From Mytilus edulis (Eukaryota; Mollusca; Bivalvia; Mytilida; Mytilidae), in assembly GCF_963676685.1 (NCBI RefSeq), contig NC_092346.1, positions 48,885,062-48,949,061 of the forward strand: 64,000 bases of DNA, written 5' to 3'. Made by a program: the position numbers and the translations under genes. Shown piece by piece: positions 12,401 through 21,400 of the stretch (position 1 is its first letter; the number at the start of each line of letters is the position of its first letter). The notes beneath the pieces are model-generated. The model did not search any database. It saw nothing but the letters and a program-made list of their open reading frames with translations, and was not told the DNA's origin.

Positions 12401-15400
12401 GTCTTCCAAAAAAATTTTCATATCATATATATTGTTTAGAACACAATGTGAATACTTATTTATCTTTCTCGAAAACAAATATGACAATTTTTTAACAGTC
12501 AGAAAACCATATCAAACACAATATCAGCCAGGAATGTAAAAAGAGTATATAATGCTATTTTATCATTCGTTTAGTAGTAAATACAGTAGTTTTGAATATT
12601 TGATAAATAGCCTGCTGTTTAATCCATATCGCGCAACTTTGATGCGCACCCTTTATCGCATACCCTTTATCACACCCCTACCTTTTATCGCATACCCTTT
12701 ATCACACCTTTACCCTTTATCACACCCCTACTTTTTTCTTTTTTTTTTTTTTTGCATAAGAAATATTTTTCCTCAAATTAGGTACGGTCATTCGGGTGTG
12801 ACGCAATTTATTGAATGACGTCATTGTTTGGTATGTACATGTGACGTCAAAAACGTCCAGTTTTCATATTTTTTGGCACACTAAATGCAAGTGTAAAAAA
12901 AATACAAAACACACGAAAAAATGCAATAATAAACAAACTATTTTTAAAACAACAACACGCAAATTGTAAGGTAATCCAGGTGCTTTGGATAAGTAATTGA
13001 ACAGTTCTTTTAAGGCTTTTAAAACAAGACAAAAGTAGAACTGAAGGTAATCCAGTGAACAGTTCATATAATATAACTCCCCTGTTGAAATATATGATAA
13101 AGCGTATAAAAGATGGCAAAATCCGTATCAAATGCCGTATCACCCTCGACCAATATCATCCCTCGGGCTGATATTGGTGTCTAGGGATGACACGACATAT
13201 GAAACGGATTTTGCCATGTATTATTCTATATATTGTAGCTTTCAAATATATCAACAAAATACCTACGGATCTTAGTTTCAGTTTTACAACAGACTAAACA
13301 TCTTCCTTTTTCCTTTGATCTGTTTTAAACATAGGAAAAACAAATACATTTCCATAATCCTTAAACGCTCAATCAGATATAGTTATACATATTATTTGTA
13401 AGTTCTTGTGCATAATTTTCAAACGTTATAATACGTATTCAATACAATCATCAATGCTCTTCAACTTTGTACATGTTTGGCTTTCTTACTATGTTGATCT
13501 GGGCATCACTGATGAGTCTTATGTAGACGAAACACGCGTCTGGTGTATTGAATTATAAGCGTGGTGCCTTTGATAACTACTACAATAACTTGGTCCAAGA
13601 CAATATTACCTCCATATGGTGCAAATAGTCCTTGTGTTCTCATATATTCAAAGCATCTATTTCTACTATGGTATCTAGTATAACAGTCACCCCAAAGACT
13701 GTAGAAACGTTGACTACTACATGACAATCGGTACGCTGTGATGAAAGTTAAAGTGAACAATCAGTAATAAACTACATGACAAAAATGCCATCATTGTATG
13801 TATTATTGTTATCATAACTGAGGTCTAATTTAGTCTCGACGTTATTTAAATCGTCAACTGACATGAAATTTTGTAATTGATTTTTTGGTTTGATAGAAAA
13901 ATTATGAAAGGGGCATTACGTCGAAAGCAACTCATCAGCATATACATTCCACATATGTCCTTTATTTCATTTTCTTTCTAGAATGAGAAAAACATATAAA
14001 AATGGTGTTATATCATCTGCATAAGTACTTTGTATGGCAAACGCTCGTTATGCATGATCTTCCCTCGATTAAATATTTATTAGGATTAGTCTTACAAAGC
14101 TGATAGTTTTCGACTAACCCATATCTGTTTTAGTCACAATCACGATTGTTCTCTTATAAAGTACCCTTAATGTAATTCTAGGTGAGTTTTGAATCGTTAA
14201 TGTAGAGCTTTCATGTCTATTGCCTTTAAATATCTTTGTTTCATGACTTGATTTTTTTTTAATTTATTCAACTAAACAAATATATAACAGATAGGTTAAC
14301 TCACCTAAACCATTGTAATGGAATCCTCTATCTGCGATTCTAAATCCGTGGAATCTATTGTAGTAATCGTTGTAACTAATATGTTGTCCACTGGCAAATC
14401 TATTATTGAATCTGGTAAATCCTCCGCTTTGTTCTGTATAAAGCGAAAAATATTTCTTTAAAAAAACATTTTTATATTATATATATTTTCTTAGAACACA
14501 ATTGATGAAAAGATATCAGTACAAATTAAACTTTCTTGAATAGGGATATTTAAAACATTTTTAAGTAAGAAGAACATCCCAAATACAACTTTAAACAGGA
14601 ATTTAGAAAAACAAAGTATATGATGTTTCGACAGTAGCTTTTAAAATGTATCAACTAAATTATCAACGGACCTGACATTGTGTTTTACAATAAACTTTTT
14701 TTTCATAATAACTTTTTACCTCCCTTATCTTTTTATGCACACCAACCACAAATACAATAATATGATGCATAAAACGCGCACACAATATATATATATATAT
14801 ATACATATGTTTATAGATATAATGTATTAGTCACAGTTATTAATATTGCAATATATATTTGATCGAAATAGTTTAATTGATTATATTAGCTCTTTCATTG
14901 TGCTGTTCCGAGTATTCAATAACTTGGTTTAAGACAATATTACCTCCAAATGGTGCAAAAAGACCCTGTGTCCTCAGATATCCAAAGCATCTACTTCTAC
15001 TATGGTATCTAGTAAAACAGTCACCCCAAAGGCTGTAGAAACGTTGACTACTACATGACAATCGATACGCTGTCATAAAAGTTAAGGTTAACAATCAGTA
15101 ATAAACTGCATGACAAAAGTTTCATTATTGGATGCTACACTGTTACATAAGCATGCTTAAATGTAGTCTCGATCTTATTGACATCTTCTTCATACATAGT
15201 TTGTATGACAAACGGTCGTTAGGGTATATGATATTCACTCTTGAAAATATTCATGAGGTGTAATTTATTACAAGTGGCAGTAATGTCCTAACCATAATCT
15301 TTTGAAAATATATTTTTTAAAGAATCCTGATTGCGAAATTGTGTGAACTTTGAACTATCTATATAGAGCTCTCTTGTCTGTTATACAACTTCTATATTTG

Positions 15401-18400
15401 TTTGTTTCATCAATGTTTATCTTGATTTATTATTGTTTGTTACATTTAATAAATAAAAACAGTTGACTTACCTAAACCGTTGTAATAAAATCTACTATCG
15501 ACAATTCTAAATCCATGATATCTGTAATAATAGTCGTTGTAACTTATTTGTGGTCCATTAATAAATCTTCTACCGATTCCAATACCATGTCCTAAACAAA
15601 ATAAAAAATCTTCACAAAAAACTTGTTCACATATTATATTTTTTTTCTCACAAAATATAAAGGAATACTATTTCTTTAACTGGGCAAAGAAACAATTTAT
15701 GAGTTAAATACGTTTTGTTATCTAATGGATTATAATTCATACAAAACAATAAACGGGGTTTTACTTCGCGTACACGTATCAATGAACGTAATTTGTTAGA
15801 TTCTTGAACAATTGTAATACGTAATAATATTGCTTTATATCTTCGCTAAAAAAATGTTTTAAGATTATAACAGTATATATGACACTGTACTATTAAGGAC
15901 AATATTACCTCCAAACGGTGCAAATAACGCTTGTGTCCTTAGATATTCAAAGCATCTACTTCTACTATGGTATCTTGTATAACATTCTCCCCAAAGACTG
16001 TAGAACTGACTACTACTACATGTCAGTTGATATGCTGAAATAAAGTAAATGTTTAAAACATTAGTAATGTATCTACATAACTAACAAATAACCAGTTAAT
16101 AAAAGCTAAATATTTGTTCATACAAGTGTAATCATGCGTTTAGTTACAGATTTCTTTCTTTTCATATGATGCAAAACATATCCGCAGTAGATTTCAATAA
16201 GTCAGCATCCCAACAACACATCAGCACCCAAATATTAGCTCTTTACCATTTTTCTCAAGAATTATATGACTATAATAATTCATTTTAAAATATTCGTGTA
16301 TTTCAACATTAGGTTAAGCAATATGTTTGTTTGTCCTAATTAACTGTGAAAAAATATAGCTGTTACTGTAGAAAGCTCTCATTTCTATGACACATCTTAC
16401 AAGTATTCATGTTTAATGGCCTGTTTCCCTAACATACCATTAATGTCATTAAACTAATAAACAAACAGTTGACTTACTTAGTCCATTGTAATGGAATCTA
16501 CTATCAACAATTCTGAATCCATGGTAACGGTTGTAGTAATCGATGTAACTTAGATGGTGTCCATTGATAAATCTGGAATTGTGGCTTAAATGGTGTCCAT
16601 GGATAATGGGGTGGTGACTTATATGGTGGCCATGGATTATAGGATGGTGACTTATATGGTGTCCATGGATAATGGGATGGTGTCCATGGATAAGGGCATG
16701 GTGAAGTATATGCCCTCTAGAAGTGTGACCTAACAATTTACTGCATGAACTGTGTTCTACAAGAGAAAAAATAGCTCACTTTGTTATCTAGATAATATCT
16801 TAATCACATAACATCAATATATAAGTTATCAAACGCGTTCCGTTTTTTCGAGATATGAGTTTTCAATAGTAAGAAAACAATCCCGCATACGATGTTAAAA
16901 AAATCCATTACAGTATAGTATGCTTGAAAATAAGCTTTAAAGTATTTAAAAAGACAATAACTCATCTTATATTCAGTCCCATATGAAGCTAGTTATGTCT
17001 TGAGAACATTTTTTTTTCTATCATCTGTTTCAGGCATACAAAACAAATAGAAATACATTTGCATTAATTCCTCACCCAACATTGAAGGTGCAATTATTCA
17101 AATATTCCTGAACAGAATACTCATACGTATAATAACAATTGCCTTATTTTCCTGGATCGAAATATTTTTGAAAGAATACGTATCTATTTCTAATTACTAT
17201 CTAGAATTGTGTATACAACTAAGTATAAGACAATGTGATCTACCGAATTAGACTTCGTACAATCTATGTACTAACATGAACAATATGACGGGTGCCACAG
17301 GTAGAACAGGATTTAATTACCCTCCGGAGGATAGCTTGCAATGTTGAAATTTGTGTACTATTAAAAGTAAAAACACAAAAATACTAAACTCCGAGGAATA
17401 TTCAAAAAGGAAAATCGAAATCAAAAGGCAAAATCAAAAGTGCAAACACATCAAACTAATGGATAACAACTGTCATATTCCTGACTTGGTACAGGCATTT
17501 CCTAATGTAGAAAATGGTGGATTGAATTAACCTGGTTTTATAGCTAGCTAAACCTCTCACTTTTATGACAGTCGCATCAAATTCCATTACATTTTCAACG
17601 ATAAATGTACAAAACAAAAATATACTCAAAGAGTAAAAATGTCAAAAATAGGGGTACATCAGTCAATAATGTGTTATCATCTTAATATCACTGTAAAAAC
17701 AACAAATGTAACGAAGAAGCACAAAAAGGCATACATCAAATTTAACATACTAATTTTGTTATTCTTATACAACTTAATTTATGTATGCAAAGTCTACCCG
17801 TAAAGGATAGAAGGTTTTCAGTACTGGTGTAAAATTGCGCGTTTATAATTCGCACAGGTAGACATAAAAATAATTTTGTTGTTCAAAGTATGACGGCATA
17901 CATAAATGAAGAGTCACGTAAAGTAGATATAACAAAAACAGATTTAACAGTAAAAGTAATAATAATAAATAAGATAATTGTGTGGTTCAAAGTTTGACGG
18001 GATACATAGGTACAGTTTCATGTTAAATGTATATCATAAAAAACAGACTTAACAGAAAAGGTAGTATTATTAAATAATACAGTTTTGTCATTCATAGTAT
18101 TCAATATCCATACGTAAAAGTATTATTAGTAAATGAAATAATTTTGACGTTCAAAGTATGATGTTTTACATAACCACAGAGTCACTTCAAAAGAATATAA
18201 AAAAAAACCTGACTTAACAGTACAAGTAATATTAATAAAGACAAATAAAAGAATACTTTAACACGTTATTAAGATGATAACCCAACGTCAGTACGCAAAA
18301 TATATACTTCAAGACCATCTTGTATTATTTGTGAAGTTGATACGGAATATTTATCAACAAGTTCTGGGTATCTTCCGATGAACTTTTTTAGAAAAAGGAT

Positions 18401-21400
18401 GAGACGTTCTTTGACATACCCCTGGTTCATCAACTTTCTGCTCAGACACTGGTGACGTTTTACAAAGTCTGGATAGGAACTGCAAGCTCTGGAATACCTA
18501 ATAAGTATGGAAATGTATATTCCATATGCAGGTGAAGTTGGTATATTACTACTAAGATGGGGAAAATTGATAATTTCAAAATTAAAATCGTCTCGTTTGT
18601 CATAGATTCTGGTACTGAGATGACTGTGTATGTCAAATTTGAGGTATAAGTCTAAAAATGAAGCGGAGGAAGCCGTGTCTGTGGTCTCTTTAATTTCTAG
18701 TTCTGGTGGGTATATAAATGGAACCCAATCAGAAAAGTTCGGATTGTTAATGGAAAGAACATCATCAATATATCTGAAAGTGAAATTAAATAACCGGGCT
18801 TCTTTGATCTCCTTGTTTTTGACAAGTGTCTGAAGGAACTTCGATTCATATGAAAATAAGAATAGGTCGACAAGGAGAGGCGCACATTCCGTTCCAATAG
18901 GAATGCCTACAATTTGTTGAAAAAGTCTACCTCCAAATTCAACAAATATGTTGTCAATAAAAAACTCCAGCACACTGATCACTGGTTCCTCTGTGTAGTA
19001 TGTCTTACCCTTTTGTTCCTTATTAACAAAATATGCCTAATGATATCCCAAAGTGATAAATTTATAGCGTATGCTACCATTTTTATGATGAAAATCATTG
19101 TTGATTATTTCTTTTAGACGGTTTTTCAATTTCACATGAGGAATGGTTGTATACAAGGTTGAAAAATCAAAAGTTTTAATAGAATAATTTCAGAAAAAGA
19201 CCGAGATTTAAAATTATCCAGAAGTTCTTTAGAGTTTTTCAGAATCCACATATGGTTAATACCACAACGTGAGTAAACAGTTTCACAGTATATCTGAAGA
19301 CCCTCTTTAACTGCGGACAGAATTTTAGTCAATCTAATAGACAATTCTTTAGTAGAACAAGCAGATGAGCAATGTACCGTTGTTTGTACGGAATTTTGTG
19401 AAATTTAGGTATCCAATACAAACAAGGTAAGTCCTCTGATTTGATGTTCGATGCAATGTTCATAGAGGCCATGAAGGACTTATGATTCGCCAAAATCTCA
19501 TCCTTGCCAAATGATATGTTTTTGTATGTGGGATTACCTGAGTGCTCATTTATTCGTAAATCTTTTATAAGACAATCGTAGTAATACGATTTACATACAA
19601 AGACAATATTATTTGAAGCTTTGTCCGCAGGAACAACAACACACCTATCTTGAAGAGATGATAGTCATTTTACAGCCTCTTTGTCACTGAAAATGGACTT
19701 AGGTCGATCATACACACAGTTTTTTCAACTTATGAATGCGACGTTTTATCAGATACCAGATTGTTTTGACCCATTCTGACAAAGTGTCCAGTTGAACTTC
19801 TTCTCGCTTAGCCCATGCTCTGGCGTTAATTAATTGTCTTTTTGTCTTTTTTTGTTTTTAGCCATGACTTTGTCTGTTTATTTTTTATCTATTAGTTTGA
19901 ATGTCCCTCGTGAGTGTTTCATTTCTAAGTATTAGACAAAAGTTACCTCCAACCAGCCTAAAAACATTTCGTTTCCTCATCTCTCTGAAGCATTGTATTA
20001 CAGTATTGTGTCTATGCAAACAGTTATTCCAAAGACTGAAGAGTCGTCTTCTACTGCATGTCACTAAGAATTCTGAAAAAAAAAGATAACAATAATACCC
20101 GATCTCTGATGAAAATTCTAAACAGAAAGTTCCTAAGTAAATGGCAAAATCAAAATCTCGAGCAGACCAAACAAATGGAAGATAACTTTAGTATTCCTGA
20201 CTTGGTACATGCATTTTTTTCTTATAAGAATCAATTACAATCAGAAAGGTAAAGATTAATTTCTGTGAAAAAAACCCAATAAATGTCAAAGTTTAGTTTT
20301 AAATATAGCTCATTTGTGAAATATAACGTGACTACGTCGTTGTTCATTTATCGGCTTTTCCTGCCTACACTTGAATGTCAATATATGTTTGTTGTGTTGT
20401 CTTTTGCAGAAGATATTGTGATTGTTGTGGTTTAGTCGACTTTCATCTATTTGCTATGGCTTCGTCACTTTGTCGTTAAATTAAATACAATGGATACACG
20501 TTTTGCTATTGGATTTTCTGCCCCTTTTCATTTTCTTTTACATTAATCTGATTACTAAGTCACTTACGATTTCCATGGTAAGTGAATCTACTATTGACGA
20601 TTCTGTATCCTCCTTGAAATCTACAACTGAATGTTTGGATGTGTCCGTGGTGAACATGGTGAACAGATCCTTTTTGAAAAGATAAACTACATATTAGACT
20701 GAATGTAACATTGTTATATAGTAACAATATTAAAATGGATAAGATATCAAGTAATGGCGTTTGTCTTGATTATCAAGTTATAAAAGCTTCCGTAGATATC
20801 AGACTAAAATGTATATAATTGAACATGTGCCGATGCTGAAACACTGGTTTTTGTTAAGTACCAATGCTAGCTATTCAACATTAAGGGAAAGCGTTAAGAA
20901 TAATTCGTATTTATTTCTTAAAAAAACAAATATTACTGAATATGGTTATGGCTTGTTACGAACAAGGACGACATGCTTTATTAAGGTATCGTGTATCAGT
21001 TTCTGCTTGTGACGAAAATTTTGTTTAATACAATACAATGTGCTTTATTTCAAAAACACTCCATCAAATTGACATTTGAAACAAGAGGTAAATTACAAAA
21101 TACAATCACATGCAATTAATAGCTGATACAATGTAAGTCATTTATTGATTTATATGATAAGACCATATTAACTCCCTACCCTGTGATAATTGTATTTTTA
21201 TTGATACTTGCATTGATGCAATTATTTTTCAAATTTCAACACTTAAAATTCGACAGAACAGTTTATAATCCTAAAAGTCAAAATAGCCAAGGATTCAAAG
21301 TTAAGTAATTTAATTGGTCACCAAGTTGTTTTCAAACGAATGCTTCTGATATGTTTTATGAAAAGTAACTGCAGTGTACACAATTACAAATTCTAATATC

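Noticed and set aside
12847-13143. 98-residue minus-strand frame as a membrane protein
   Set aside because: Lies wholly inside the palindromic repeat insertion; hydrophobic only because of T/A-rich sequence.
13509-13547. Calling this a functional hammerhead ribozyme outright
   Set aside because: Core and stems II and III fit, but stem I pairing is poor, so it is kept only as a candidate.
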